This document shows, one piece after another, positions 10,221 through 24,537 of a stretch of DNA of 50,884 nt. The notes beneath the pieces are model-generated. The model saw only the letters and a program-made list of their open reading frames with translations, searched no databases and was not told the DNA's origin. The translations under genes were made by a program, and so were the position numbers. Source of the DNA: Ophiosphaerella korrae (lineage: Eukaryota; Ascomycota; Dothideomycetes; Pleosporales; Phaeosphaeriaceae); assembly GCA_028456385.1 (NCBI GenBank), contig JALNQF010000300.1:1-50884 (forward strand), given 5' to 3'. Every line of letters begins with the position of its first letter. Positions within the stretch are counted from its first letter, which is position 1.

Positions 10221-13200
10221 ATAGTAGAAAGTTTAACTAAATAAATAGCTAAAGTACCTAAAAGTAGTTATAAATCTAATAGTACTATATAGGAAACAAT
10301 TAAGGATTGTATAAATAAACTAATTGACGATAAAGAAGATATAAAGATAGTAATTAAAGTACTAAAAATATAGAATAAAGAGCTTTAAGATTATATAAAA
10401 TAAAATAAAGTATAAATTAAAGCTATTATTAAAGGCTAGAATTAGATAGAACTAATTACCTAAAGACTAGAGATAAGTATAACAAAGAAACTACCTAAGA
10501 TACCTATCCTTAAGAAGTTTAATAGAATAAGGGAAGAACTAAAGCCTTTTATAGTATTAGTATAACTCTAGATAGATATATAAGTACTATACTTTAATAT
10601 AGAAGAAAAGAAAGTAATATATATTAGAATATACCTTAAAAAGAATATAATAAGATAGTTTAAACTTTACTAGATAGACTATATAATATACGCCCTAATA
10701 ACCTAGAAGGATAAAACTTAAGCTATTTTTAGAAGTTATAAATACTTTACTAGACAAATAAAAGTAGTATTTAGAGATATAGATAGTACCTAATAAGCTA
10801 TAGAAAAACTTAAAAGACATATATAATAAAAGAGTATCTCTAAGTAAATATTATAGTTTAAATAACTATTATAAAATATAGAATAGAATAAATTAGCTCT
10901 AATATTATAGTTTAAATAAAGACTAAATAAAAAAATCTAATATAAGATAATCTATATAGAGAAACCTAGGATACTAGAAACCTTAAAATAATAGGTAATA
11001 CAAATTAATAATAATATCTAAGAATAGGAAAAGAATAAGTATAAGAGACCTACCTAGATTTAAGATAGAGGAGACCCTATAATCCTTAACGCTAATAAAG
11101 ATAAGAAGAAGAAGAAAAACAAAGACTTTACGTACTTTAACTATAGTAAGAAAGGCTACTACGCGAAAGACTACTAATTAGAAAAAAAAAAGATATAGTA
11201 TATTATAAATATAGAAAACTAGGATACTTTATAAAAGATTATAAAAGTAGTAACTTTAAGAAAGATAAAGAAATATAGTTAAAAATAACTAAAAATAAGA
11301 AAGAAGTACTAAAAGTATAAGCTAAACCTTAAGAAAAGGTAGATAAGAGTAAAGAAATATAATATATAATACTCTATTAAACCTTTTATTATAAGAATAA
11401 CTACTATATATACCTTTTTAGTAAATAGAGAGTAAGATAGTTCTTATAGAAAAATAAAGTAGTAGTAATAAAAGAAAGAATAAAAGTATAGCTAGAAGAA
11501 ATAGTATATATAATAAACCTACTAATAGAAGATTTAGAAGAGAAAGAATCCTAGACCCTATTAATCTAGGCTAAAGGACTAGTACTAGATAAAGAGACTA
11601 CTATAGCTTTCTCTAAAAGACTATAAGAAAGTAAGAAAAGAGTTAGCGTAAAAAGTATAGAGTACGCCTAGCTAGATATATATAGCTATAATAGCTATAT
11701 AATAATAGATATAAGAGAACAAAATAAAGAATAAAAGTTTATTTAGAAATACTTACTAGTTAAGAGTATAGAAGAAGCGTATAAAGACTAGAAAGAATAT
11801 AATCTTAAAGAAATAAAGTTTATACTATTTTAAGAATAGATAAAGTAATATATAGTTATAGTAAGAAGAATACCTATATAAAAAGAATAGTAGTTCTTTA
11901 TAAGAAAGAAGCGATAGATTAATAAAGCCTATATACTAAAAGTACTAGTAGTGTACTATATCCTAATAATAGATATACCTAGAAAAGATAAATACTAGGA
12001 AGGAGATAACAAGATAATAGACCTAAAACATTTAGCACACTTTAAAGTATTATAGATATTATACTTAGATAAGAATTATATTATATATAGAAACTCTAAA
12101 GTAAATAATAGTATATAGCTTATAAGAAGAAGAGGCTACAACTATATAAGGGTAATTCTAGTAGAAGATATCTAAAGATAAGAAATAATACCTAAAGAAG
12201 GATACGTAGTAATAAAGCCTAAACTAAAACTATCTAAAAAATACGTCTAAAGAGAACTATTGTATAAATACAAGTATAATAAATATCTAAAATACAAAGA
12301 ATATAAACTTAAAGTAGGGCTATAGCTTTAGAAAGATAGATAATTTATAAAATTACCTAAGTAAGAATAACTAGAAAGTATAAGAGGCCTATATATTACA
12401 AAGATAAGTAAATACTAAAAAAGAAAAGTATAATTAATAATTAATAGTAGAGCTATAAAGAACATTATATTAAAGAAGTTTATAGAAATATAAAGAATAC
12501 GTTATATAATAAAGAAATATCCTTAATAGTTAAGTATAATTAAAGGAAAACTATTCTAAGAACTTATTAGGTTTAAGATAGTTCTCTCTACACTAGAGCT
12601 AGAAGGAATAATAATTAAAAATATAAGTATAGATATAACAATAATTAATAATAAACAAGATATAATACTAGGAATACTATAGTTATAAATAACTAACCTA
12701 TATATTAATTAGAGAATAAGAAAAATTAACTACTATAGAATAGACATATTAAAGGCTAATATAAACACTTACAAGAGAGAATTCCTAGAAGAATATAAGA
12801 AATAGGAATAATAGCTTATAGAACCTAAAGACTACCTCCTAGAATATTAGCTATAGGATTTAGCAATAAATATAAAGAAAGACAAGGACGTAGAATAGAG
12901 CCTAGTTTATAGAAAAATAGAAGAAAAATCTAAGATTAAACGAGCGTTTATTAAAAACGTAATAAGAAAAAGATAGATATAAGAATCTAAATCCTTAGTA
13001 GTATATAGACTTATCTTTATAGATAAAAAAGAAATAAGTAATAAGAGACTCTATATAGATTTTATAAAAACTAACCTAATTATAAATAAAAACTAATACC
13101 TTTTACTATAAATAGATAAAATACAAGATAGGCTATAAAAAGTAAAAATCTTTATAAAACTAGATATCTAAAACGCTTACTACTAAATTAGAATTAAAAA

Positions 13201-15658
13201 AAGTAATAAGTAGAAAATAGTATTTAGAATACAATATAGACTATATAAATACCTAGTTATACTCTTTAGCCTAACAAATACACTAGCTATATTCTAAGAA
13301 AGAGTTAATATAGTACTAAGAGAGTACTAAGACGTATTTATATTTATATATCTAGACAATATTCTTATATTCTTAAAAATAGAGGAAGAATACGTATAAT
13401 ATATATACAAGGTACTAGAAAAGCTAGTAAAAAGTAAGTTATTTCTTAAGATAAAAAAATACAAATTCTATACAAAAGAAATAGATTTCCTTAGATTTAT
13501 TATTAAACTAGGAAAAATTAAGATTAATCTAGAAAAGATTAAGTTAATTAATAAATAGCTAATACTAAAAAACCTAAAAAAGGTATAATAGTTTTATAGG
13601 CTAGCAAACTTTTATAAAAAGTTAATAGTAAAATAGTCTAAAGATATAGAACTAATAACTAGACTTATAAAAAAAGATACACTATTTAAATAGATAAAAG
13701 AATATAATATAGTTTTTAATAAGATTAAAAAGAAGTTTATAAAAAACCTAGTTATTAGAATATATAACCTAGACCTACTAGTAAAAGTAAAAATAGACGT
13801 ATCTAACTTAGTTTATAGAATAGTACTAATATAAGAAGACTTAAAGACTAAAAAAGAATATTTAGTTAAATACTTCTCTAAGAAGATAAAAATAGTAGAA
13901 CTTAACTACTTAATCTATAATAAAGAGATACTAGTAATCTATAAAGTATTTAAATAATAGAAAGTATACTTATAAAGAGTAAAGTATTAAATAAAAGTCT
14001 ATATAGACTACAAGAATCTTATAAGATTTATAATAAATAAGGAATTATTATAAAGATATACAAGATAGTAGGAATTCCTATTAATATTTAATTTAGAAAT
14101 TATATATATAAAAGAGAAAGACAATTAATTTATAGACGCTTTTAGTAGAAGACTAGACTTATAAGAGGAAGTAAGTACTACTAGTATAGTTTAAATTAAG
14201 AATAAAGAAAGATATTTAGTCCTAAATATACCTAAAATAGCTATAATACTTAAGAGAAAAAGTAGTAAGCTAGACGAATAGATTTAGAAAATAACGCAAG
14301 AAATATCTAAAGAAATAGAAAAACTAGAAATCTAAGAAGAATTTATATAAGCTTATAGAAGAACGTATATTCTAAAGAAGATTTAAAAAGAATTTATACT
14401 ATAATTCTATAAATTACTAGTATATAGATACTAAGAGATTAATAAAACCCTAGATAAGTTACTACAAGACTACTATATTCTAAGAGTAAGATAATTAGTA
14501 ATAGAAGTACTACAAGACTATATAGAATACTATAGAAATAAGTATAATAGATACGTACTATATAGGATACTATAACTAGTTAAAGTACTAAAATAACTCT
14601 AAAGAGTAATAATAATAGACTTTATTACAAAGTTACCTAAATTAAAGGATCTAATATTAGGAGCTAAGTATAATAAAATCTTAATAATAGTAGATAAACT
14701 TATAAAGTACTTATACTTTAGACTATATAAAGAGAAAAGTAGGATAGAGGTTACTATATACTAGGTTCTATAAACTATAATAAGTTAATATAAACTACTA
14801 AATAAAATTATTATAGATAGAGATATATAATTTATATTAAAACTATAGGGAATAATAATAGCGTAATTAGGAATATAACACGTAATATTAATAGTATATT
14901 ACCTACAAATAGATAGATAATTAAAACGAATAAACTAAATAGTAGAGTAATATCTAAGATACTACTTTAACTACAACTAAAACAATTAGGTATAGCTATT
15001 ACCTATAGTATAGTTAGTATACAATAGCGCAAAGAATATAGTAATAGGAGTATTACTTTTCTTTATAAACTATAGATTTAACCCTAGTATATATAGAATA
15101 CTAAGACTAGAGGTATCTTAGTCCTTAAGAGAAGAAAACTTTACTAATAGACTTAGAGATATATATAACTAATTAAGATAAGATATAAAATTTCTATATA
15201 ACTAGATAGTAAAATACTATAATAAAAAGTATAAAAAGAGACCTTAATTTAGAAAGAGAGAAAGAGTATAGTTAGTATAAAAAAATATTAAGAGTAAATA
15301 ACTAAGCTCTAAACTAGATAACGTTAAGATAAGACTATATAAAATTAAGAAAGAAGTTACGCTAGTTATATTTAAATTAAAGCTACTAAATAAGATAAAG
15401 ATATACCTAATATTCTATATAGTACTACTTAAAATAGTACTATAAAACGTAGAACTACTAGTATATAAAGTAGATATATATAGAGAATAGAAAGAATAGA
15501 AAGTTAAAGAAATCCTAGTATACTAGATCTATAATAGTAGAAACTATTATTTAGTAAAATAGATAAGTATAGATAAAAAAGGGTAACTATAAGAAGAAAT
15601 ATAGAAACTAAAAGATAACCTTAACTACTTTAAGAAACTAGAGGACTTCTAAAATTAA
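10221..15658 (+). pseudogene. gag-pol relic of Gypsy element A
   Basis: Degraded polyprotein gene of a chromovirus. Gag begins around 10,221, where the expected ATG reads ATA (xVESLTK...). A CCHC zinc knuckle is recognisable at 11,133-11,174 as YFNYSKKGYYAKDY, each Cys now Tyr, the Gly after the second Cys now Ser, and the His now Tyr, all explained by G-to-A and C-to-T. Reverse transcriptase shows KLDI-NAYY-IRIKK near 13,150 and the active-site block as YLDN (from YLDD) at about 13,345-13,375. The integrase core follows (DFITKLPK near 14,620; IIIDRDI near 14,810). A C-terminal chromodomain (VKEILVY...YYLVK) lies at about 15,490-15,640. Stops are TAG/TAA at Gln and Trp positions. Only one long polyprotein frame was seen, as in other fungal chromoviruses. 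Confidence 0.88.
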
Positions 15659-16302
15659 AACCCTCTAGGCTACCTTATAGTAAACTAAGAAAACTAGTAC
15701 TACTAGCGTTAAATAGAGAGGCGCTAAGAACATCTAATATAATAGGAGCTAGAATAGCTTATATAGCGTCCTTAAGATTTATCTTAGCTTCTAAGGTATA
15801 AGACTATTTAGATAATTTAGTATTATTGTAAGCCTTTTTCTTATAAAGACGCTTAATACAAGAATAAAGATCTACTAGTTTATAAAAAGTTAGCTTATAC
15901 TTAGCTTTAGCCTTTACAAGCTATAATAATAGTATCTCTTAAGCTTAGTTAATAGCTCGCCCTATATAACTTAGTAAGAAGAGACTATATAGAAATTAAG
16001 TACCTATATTCTATAAGAGAAATACTAGATAGTATATACTTATATTAAATATTAGCAAGAATATACTTACTATAATACTTAATATCCTTCAAAGATATAA
16101 AATAAGTAAGCTTTAATTAAGAATAATAGATGTAAAGAAATATTTTAACTTTATTATAAGAAACCTAAGTAATAAGAAAGAGTTTATTACGCTAAGAACA
16201 AGAAGATATAGAGAATAATAAATTAGAAATAAACGAAGAAACTAGACTAATAACCTTAGCCCTAGGATAGAAGAACAAGAACTTACCTAGAAGAGAGAAT
16301 AG

Positions 16303-16743
16303 TATTATAGCTATAACAAGAGAAAGCTAATTAGAGCTAATTAGCCCTACTATAGATAATAATAACGTATATAACCTATAAGGTAATAAACTTAATTAAG
16401 AAACTAACTACAATAGAGATACGTAATAAATTTATAATTTACAATCTTAGTAAATATAAAGTATAAATTTAAGTATATAATAAATTTATAATTTGTAATC
16501 TTAGTAAATATAAAGTACAAAGCTAGCTAAGAAATATAGGTATATAGTTAGTAGTAATATATATTATTAGGATAGTATTAGTAATTTAATTATTAACTAC
16601 AAGTAATAATACTAAGATAGTTGCAAAATATCTTCTATTATTTATAGCTTATTATAGATTATAATATAAACTTCTACTATTACCTTTTAATCTACTAATA
16701 ACCTAAAGGTTACTAGGAAGTCGACCCTAGTATACCTATTACA
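16303..16743 (+). repeat. 3' LTR of element A
   Basis: 441 bases; starts tattatagct (TG changed to TA) and ends ctattaca. It is followed by cctat, the right target duplication. Confidence 0.92.
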
Positions 16744-17151
16744 CCTATTACCTAGTTAAATAAGAAGTTCTTATACTTAATTACTATTACTTACTCTTAA
16801 TTACTTAGCTAAATAATAGTTACTTAACCTATTATATTAGAGCTAGTAATCACCTTTAATATTAATATAATACTTATTATAAAGCTTATATTATTAAAGT
16901 TATATATATTCTTTTTAAAGATACTATACGTTATATTATAGCTATAACAAAAGAAGACTAATTTAAACTAATTAGCTCTACTATAGATAATAACAATACA
17001 TATAATCTATAGGGTAACAAGTTAGACTAAGAGGCTAACTATAATAGGGATACGTAATAAATTTACAATTCGCGATCTTAGTAAATACAAAGTATAAAGC
17101 TAAGTACGTAATAAATTTATAATTCGCGATCTTAGTAAATACAAAGCACGA

Positions 17152-17579
17152 TATTATAATAGTAATAAGAGAGCTATATATAGAACTAATTAGCCCTATA
17201 ATAGTTAACTTAGACTTATACAACTCTAAGGGATATAAACCTAACTAGGTAGCTATATATAATTAGGACACCTAAGGTAATCTATAATCTATAGACTCTT
17301 AGTATTAATAGATTATAGATTATAGTAATCTATAATCTATTAGTCTTAGTAACTATAGATTAATAGATTACAACAAGTATATAGTTAGTAGTAATATATA
17401 TTATTAGGATAGTATTAGTAATTTAATTATTAACTACAAGTAATAATACTAATATAGTTATAAAACATCTTCTATTATTTATAGCCTATTGTAGATTACT
17501 ATACAAACTTTTGTTATTACCTCCTAATCTACTAATACCTATAAGTATTAGGAAGTTAACCCTAGTAATACTTATAACA
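17152..17579 (+). repeat. 5' LTR of element B
   Basis: 428 bases. Contains repeated and inverted copies of agattatagatta-type motifs at 17,278-17,380, which explain how LTR length can change by recombination. Ends ataaca; internal sequence begins ccttactaatttag, as in element A. Confidence 0.9.
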
Positions 17580-17640
17580 CCTTACTAATTTAGTTATTAA
17601 GAGTAGCGAAGCGTAAGTAATATATAGTCTAGCTAACACG

Positions 17641-20600
17641 ATAGTAGAAAGTTTAACTAAAAAAATAGCTAAGGCACTTATAAGTAGCTATAAGTTAGAT
17701 AATATAGTATAGAAGGATATTAAGAACTATATAAACGACCTAATCTCTAAAAAGAAAAATATAAAAATAGTAATTAATACCTTAGAAACCTAGAACAAAG
17801 AACTTTAGGAATACGTAAAATAGAATAAGGTCTAGATTAGAGCTATTATTAAAGGATAAAACTAAATAGAATTAATTATACAACGCCTAGAGATAAGTGT
17901 AATAAAGAAGCTACTAAAGATACTTATACTTAAGAAGTTTAATAGAATAAGGGAAAAATTAAGACTGTTTATAGTATTAGTATAGCTCTAGATAGATGTA
18001 CAAGTACTATACTTTAATATAGAAAAGAAAAAAGTAATATATATTAGACTATACTTTAAAGAAGATATAATAAGATAGTATAAGCCTTACTAGATAGATT
18101 ATATAACACACTCTCTAATAACCTAAAAAGACAAGACTAGAGCTATTTTTAGAAGTTATAAATACTTTACTAAATAAATAAGAGTAGTATTTAAGGATAT
18201 AAATATTACCTAATAAGCTAAAGAGAAACTTAAGAAGCTTATATAAAGTAAAAGTATTCTAGAATACGTATTATAATTTAAATAACTAAGTTAGAATATA
18301 GAATAGAATAAATTAGCCCTTATATTACAATTTAAACAAAGACTTAACGTAAAAATCTAATACGAAATAATATATATAGAAAAACCTAGAATACTAGAAG
18401 CTTTAAAGTAGTAAGTAATCTAAATTAATAACAATCTTTAAGAATAGAAAAAGAATAAATATAGTAACTAAACTCGAAACTAGGACGCTAGAGACCCTAT
18501 AATCCTTAACGTAAATAAGGATAGAAAGAAAAGAAAAAATAAAGACTTTACGTATTTTAACTATAGTAAGAAAGGCTACTACGTAAAAGACTACTAATTA
18601 TAAAAGAAAAAGGATATAGTATAGTATAAATATAGAAAACTAAAATACTTTATAAAAGAGTATAGAAGTAAGAACTATAAGAAAGATAAGGAAGCTTAGT
18701 TAAAGACAACTAAGAAGAAGAAAGAAATACTATAAGTATAGGCTAAACCTTAAGAGAAAGTAGCTAGGAGTAAGAAATTATAATATATAATACTCTACTA
18801 GACCTTTTATTATAAAGATAACTACTATATATATCTTTCTAGTAAATAGAGAGTAGTATAGTTCTTATAGAAATAAAGATATAAAGTAGCTATAATAAAA
18901 GAAAGTAGAATAAAAGTATAGCTAGAAGAAATAGTACACGTAATAGACTTACTAGTAGAAGATCTAGAAAGGGAAGAGTCCCTAGTACTATTAATCTAGG
19001 CTAAAGAACTAGCACTAAATAAAGAGACTACTATAGCTTCTTCTAAAGAATAGTAAGAAAGCGTAAGATAAATTAGTATAAGAAGTATAAAGTATACTTA
19101 GCTAGATATATATAGTTATAATAGCTATATAATAATAGATATAAAGGAATAAAATAAAGAATAGAAGTTTATTTAGAAATACTTACTAGTTATAAGTATA
19201 GAGGAAGTATATAAAGACTAGAAAGATTATAATCTTAAAGAAATAAAATTTATACTATTCTAAGAATAGATAAAGTAATATATAGTTATAATAAGAAGAA
19301 TACCTATATAAAAAGAATAGTAGTACTTTATAAGAAAAATGCAATAGATTAATAAAGCCTATATACTAAGAATACTACTAGTATACTATATCCTAACTAT
19401 AGATACACCTAGAAAAGATAAGTACTAAGAAGGAGATAACAAGATAATAGATCTAAGATACCTAGTATATTTTAAAGTATTATAAATATTATACTTAGAT
19501 AAGAATTGTATTATATATAGAAACTCTAAAGTAAATAATAAAGTATAGCTTATAAGAAGAAGAGGTTATAACTATATAAGAGTAATTCTAGTAGAAGATA
19601 TCTAAGGATAAGAAATAATCTTAGAAGATAGATACGTAGTAGTAAGGCCTAGACTAAAACTATCTAAAAAATACGTCTAAGGAAGACTATAGTATAAATA
19701 TATATACGATAAATACTTAAAATATAAAGAATATAAGATTAAAGTAGAGCTATAGCTATAGAAAGATAGATAATTTATAAAATTACTTAAGTAAGAATAA
19801 CTAGAAGGTATAAAAGGCCTATATATTACAAAGATAAGTATATACTAAAGAAAGAAAGTATAATTAATAATTAATAGTAGAGCTATAAGAAACTTTATAT
19901 TAAAGAAGTTTGTAGAAATATAAGGAATATAATATATAACGAAAAAATACCTATAATAGCTAAGTATAATTAAAGGAAAACTATTCTAAGAACCTATTAG
20001 GTTTAAAATAGTTTTCTCTACACTAGAATTAGAAGAGATAATAATTAAAAATATAGTTATAGATATAACAACAAATAATAATAAATAAGATATAATACTA
20101 GGAATACTATAGTTATAGATAACTAACCTATATATTAATAAGAGAATAGGAAAGATTAACTACTATAAAATAGATATATTAAAAGCTAACATTAGTATAT
20201 ATAAAAGAGAATTTCTAGAGGAATATAAGAAATAGGAAAAACAGCTTATAAAACCTAAAGACTACCTTCTAAAATATTAGCTATAGGATCTAGTAATAGA
20301 AATAGAAGAAAGAAAAGACGTAAGATAGAGCCTAGTCTACTAGAAAATAGAAGAAGAATCTAAAATTAAGTAAACGTTTATTTAGAACGTAATAAAAAAA
20401 GGATAGATAAAAGAATCTAAATCCTTAGTAGTATATAGACTTATATTCGTAAACAAGAAAAAGATAAGTAAAAAAAGGCCTTATATAGATTTTAGAAAGA
20501 CTAACGTAGTTATAAATAAGAACTAATACTCTTTACTATAAATAGACGTAATACAAGATAAACTATAAAGAGTAATAATCTTTACAAAGTTAGATATCTA

Positions 20601-23088
20601 GAACGCCTACTACTAAATTAGAATTAAAAAAGGTAATAAATAGAAAATAGTATTTAGAATATAGTAAAGACTATATAAATACTTAGTTATACTCTTTAGA
20701 TTAATAAACACACTAGTAGCCTTCTAAGAAAGGATAAATATAGTACTAAGAGAGTACCTAGACGTATTTATATTTATATACCTAGACAATATCCTTATAT
20801 TCTTAGAAATAGAGGAAGAATATATATAGTATATATATAAGGTACTAGAGAAACTAGTAGATAATAAACTATTTCTTAAAATAAGAAAATACAAATTCTA
20901 TATAAAAAAAATAGACTTCTTTAGATTTATTATAGAATTAGAAAAAATCAAGATTAATCTAGGAAAAATTAAGTTTATTAATAAATAGCTAATACTAAGG
21001 AACCTAAAAGAAGTATAATAATTCTATAGACTAGTAAACTTTTATAAAGAGTTAATAGTAAGATAGTTTAAAGATATAGAACTAATTACAAGACTTATAA
21101 AGAAAGATACGCTATTTAAATAGACAAAGGAATACGATAAAGTATTTAATAAAATTAAAAGAAAGTTTATAGAAAACCTAGTTATTAGAATAAATAACTT
21201 AGACCTACTAGTAATAGTAAAAACAGACGTATCTAACTTAGTCTATAGAATAGTACTAATACAAGAAAACCTAAAGACTAAAAAAGAATACTTAGTTAAA
21301 TATTTCTCTAAGAAAATAAAGCTAGTAGAGCTTAACTACCTAATTTATAATAAAGAAATACTAGTAATTTACAAAGTATTTAAGTAATAGAGAGTATACC
21401 TATAAAGAGTAAAGTATTAAATAAAGGTTTATATAGACTATAAGAATCTTATAAGATTTATAATAAATAAAGAACTATTATAATAATATATAAGATAGTA
21501 GGAATTCTTATTAATATTTAATATAGAAATTATATATATAAAAGGGAAAGATAACTAGTTTATAGATACCTTTAGTAGAAGACTAAACTTATAAAAAGAA
21601 GTAAGTACTACTAGTATAGTTCTAGTTAAGAATAAAGAAGGATATTTAATCTTAAATATACTTAAAATAGCTATAATACTTAAAAGAAAGAGTAGTAAGC
21701 TAGATAAATAGATTTAGAAAATAACATAAGAAGTATCTAAAGAAATAGAGAAACTAGAAACCTAAGAAGGGCTAGCACGAGCCTATAGAAGAATATATAT
21801 TCTAAGAAAAATTTAAAAAGAATTTATATAATAATTCTATAAATTACTAGTATATAGCTACTAAGGTATTAAGAAAATATTAGATAAACTACTATAAGAT
21901 TACTATATCCTAAAAGCAAGATAACTAGTAATAGAAGTACTACAAGACTATATAGAATATTAATAAAATAAGTATAGTAGGCACGTACTATATAAGATAT
22001 TATAACTAGTAGAAGTACTAGAATAACTATAAAGAATTATTATAATAGACTTTATTATAAAGCTACCTAAATTAAGAGACCTAATATTAGGGGTTAAGTA
22101 TAATAGAATCTTAATAATAGTAAATAAACTTATAAAGTACTTATACTTTAGACTATATAAAAAGAAAAGTAGGATAGAGGTTACTATATACTAAGTCCTA
22201 GGAACTATAATTAGCTAATATAGACTACTAGAAAAGATTATTATAGATAGAGATATAAGATTTATATTAAAACTATAGGGAATAATAACAGCGTAATTAG
22301 GAATTAAATCTATAATGTCTATAGTATATTATCTACAAATAGATAGATAATTAGAATAAATAAACTAGATAGTAGAATAGTACTTAAGATACTACCTTAA
22401 CTACAATTAGAACAATTAGGTATAGCTATTACTTATAGTATAGCTAGTATATAATAGTATAAAGAATATAGTAATAAGAGTATTACCTTTTTTTATAAAC
22501 TATAGATTAAACCCTAGCGTATATAGAATACTAAGAGTAGAGATATATTAGTTTCTAAGAAGAGAAAACTTTATAAATAGAATAAAAGAAATATACAATT
22601 AATTAAAACAAGATATAGAATTCCTATATAATTATATAGTAAAGTATTATAATAAGAAATATAAAAAGAGACCTTAATTTAGAGAGAAAGAAAAGGTATA
22701 GTTAGCACGAAAAAATATTAAGAGTAAAAGACTAAGTTTAAAACTAGACTATATTAGGATAAGACTATATAAAATTAAAAAAGAAGTTATACTAGTTATA
22801 TTTAAACTAAAGCTACTAAACAAGATAAAAATATACCTAATATTCTACGTAGCTTTACTAGAATAAGTACTATAAAACGTAGAACTACTAGTATATAAAG
22901 TAGATACGTATAGAGAATAGGAAGAATAGGAAGTTAAAGAAATCCTAGTATACTAGTTCTATAATAGTAGGAACTACTACTTAGTAAAATAGATAGGTAT
23001 AGATAAGAAAGAAAAACTATAGGAAAATATATAGGAACTAGAAGACAACCTTAATTACTCTAAGAAACTAGAAGACTTCTAAAGTTAA
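17641..23088 (+). pseudogene. gag-pol relic of Gypsy element B
   Basis: Same organisation as in element A. The zinc knuckle relic is at about 18,552-18,593 (YFNYSKKGYYVKDY), the reverse transcriptase active site YLDN at about 20,780, the integrase core near 22,040-22,260 (DFITKLP) and the chromodomain at about 22,930-23,080. The frame ends at TAA 23,086-23,088; an earlier TAA at 23,080 is probably a mutated CAA. Many TAG codons stand at former Gln and Trp positions, so no functional polyprotein is possible. Confidence 0.87.
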
Positions 23089-23390
23089 AACCCTCTAGAA
23101 CGCTTAGTAGTAAACTAAGAGAACTAATATTACTACTATTAGATAGAAAGATAATAAGAATACTAAATATAAGACCTACTATAGTAACACTAAACGCTTT
23201 ATCTAAGTCTAGCTTAGCTTCTAGATCTACTAACTATTTAGCTAATTTCTTATTATTTAACGCCTTTATCTTATAAAAATAAAAGAGATAAGCTTAATTT
23301 TCTACTAGCTTACTCTACGCAAGCTCTTAGATCTACTTATACTTAGCTTTAGCCTCTACAATTTATAATAGTAATTTCTCTTAAGTCTAG

Positions 23391-23738
23391 TTAATAGCTC
23401 TCTCTATTATTATTAAGGTTAGATATAAAAATAAGTATAATAAACGTATACTTAGAAAGAGAGATACTAGATACGTTATAAGAACTATATATATTTATAT
23501 AAATATATACTTTATAAGCTCTACTATTATTTATAGAAATAATATAAAGAAGAGACTTAAGGTTTAACTTAGAAGAAGTATAATAAAAACAAGGAAATAT
23601 CTTAATACTATTACGTAATACGTAATTAGTAAGAAGATAGTAATAATATATAGATAAAACAACTATAGAGAGTAATAAAGAACTATAAATTAATAAAGAA
23701 AGTAGATTAATAACTTTAGCTCTAGGATAGATAAACAA
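23391..23738 (-). other. Conserved antisense open frame in element B
   Basis: A 115-codon frame opposite to the element's own genes, lying between the end of pol and the 3' LTR. It stays open while the sense polyprotein is full of stops. It starts MFIYPRAKVINLLSL. The matching segment of element C (24,982-25,329) gives a protein of the same length and nearly the same sequence, and element A shows the same frame with a few stops. No domain recognised. Openness may partly be a by-product of RIP, because CA-to-TA and TG-to-TA changes create stops unevenly by strand and frame. Confidence 0.35.
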
Positions 23739-23762
23739 GAACTTACTTAAAAGAGGAGATAG

Positions 23763-24190
23763 TATTACAATAGTAATAAGAGAGCTATAGATAGAACTAA
23801 TTAGCCCTATAATAGTTAACTTAGACTTATATAACTCTAAAAGATATAAACCTAACTAGGTAGCTATATATAATTAAGATACCTAGGGTAATCTATAATC
23901 TATAGACTCTTAGTATTAATAGATTATAGATTAGAGTAACCTATAATCTATTAGTCTTAGTAACTATAGATTAATAGATTATAACAAGTATATAGTTAGT
24001 AGTAATACGTATTATTAGGATAGTATTAGTAATTTAATTATTAACTACAAGTAATAATACTAAGATAGTTGTAAAATATCTTCTATTATTTATAGCCTAT
24101 TGTAGATTACTATATAAACTTTTGTTATTACCTCCTAATCTACTAATACCTATAGGTATTAGGAAGTTAACCCTAGTAACACCTATAACA
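23763..24190 (+). repeat. 3' LTR of element B
   Basis: 428 bases, aligned throughout with 17,152-17,579; ends cctataaca and is followed directly by the cacga duplication. The preceding purine-rich stretch (aaaagaggagatag) is the likely polypurine tract. Confidence 0.9.
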
Positions 24191-24537
24191 CACGAAGCTA
24201 GCTAAAAAGCCTAGGTATATAGTTAGTAGTAATACATATTATTAGGATAGTATTAGCAATTTTATTATTAACTAAGAGCGATAATACTAAGATAGTTATA
24301 AAACATCTTCTATTATTTATAGCTTATTATAGATTATAATATAAGCTTTTGTTATTACTTCTTAATCTACTAATACTCCTTTAGGCGCTAAGAAGTTAAC
24401 TCTAGTAATACCTATTATACGTTATATACGTATTTTAAATAAGCTAGAACTAAGCTTTAATTATAATAGAATCTTTATATAAAGCTCTCTAAAAGTAAAT
24501 TTTTTTATTTTACTTTATCTAAAGCTTTATAATAGGC

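Larger units (their letters stand above)
9719..16743 (+). mobile_element. Gypsy-type chromoviral LTR retrotransposon A (full length, RIP-inactivated)
   Basis: A complete 7,025-base LTR element. The two 441-base LTRs (9,719-10,159 and 16,303-16,743) start tgttatagct/tattatagct and end attaca. The flanking 5-base target duplication is cttat (9,714-9,718) and cctat (16,744-16,748), differing by one C-to-T change. The internal gag-pol order (zinc knuckle, reverse transcriptase, integrase, chromodomain) is that of Ty3/Gypsy chromoviruses. A purine-rich run just before 16,303 (agaagagagaatag) fits a polypurine tract. The reading frames are full of TAG/TAA stops, so it is inactive. Confidence 0.93.
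17152..24190 (+). mobile_element. Gypsy-type chromoviral LTR retrotransposon B (full length, RIP-inactivated)
   Basis: A complete 7,039-base element inserted into the older solo LTR. The LTRs are 428 bases each (17,152-17,579 and 23,763-24,190) and start tatta..., with TG changed to TA. The target duplication cacga is exact (17,147-17,151 and 24,191-24,195). The internal region is closely similar to element A, but the 5' two-thirds of the LTR differ, with inverted blocks of the motif aatctataatctatta. B therefore belongs to a sister subfamily. It is heavily RIP-mutated. Confidence 0.93.
16934..24419 (+). mobile_element. Solo LTR (A-type) interrupted by element B
   Basis: An LTR of the same family as element A is present in two halves, 16,934-17,151 and 24,196-24,419, together 442 bases. 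It is flanked by a perfect 5-base target duplication cgtta at 16,929-16,933 and 24,420-24,424. With no internal region of its own, it is a solo LTR left by recombination between two LTRs. It was later split by element B, whose own duplication (cacga) is repeated at the break. Confidence 0.88.

Noticed and set aside
17035..17223. 62-codon minus-strand frame
   Set aside because: Lies across the solo-LTR/element B junction; composed of LTR sequence.
17278..17380. CRISPR-like short repeats (agattatagatta units)
   Set aside because: Irregular direct and inverted LTR-internal repeats without uniform spacers; fungal context.
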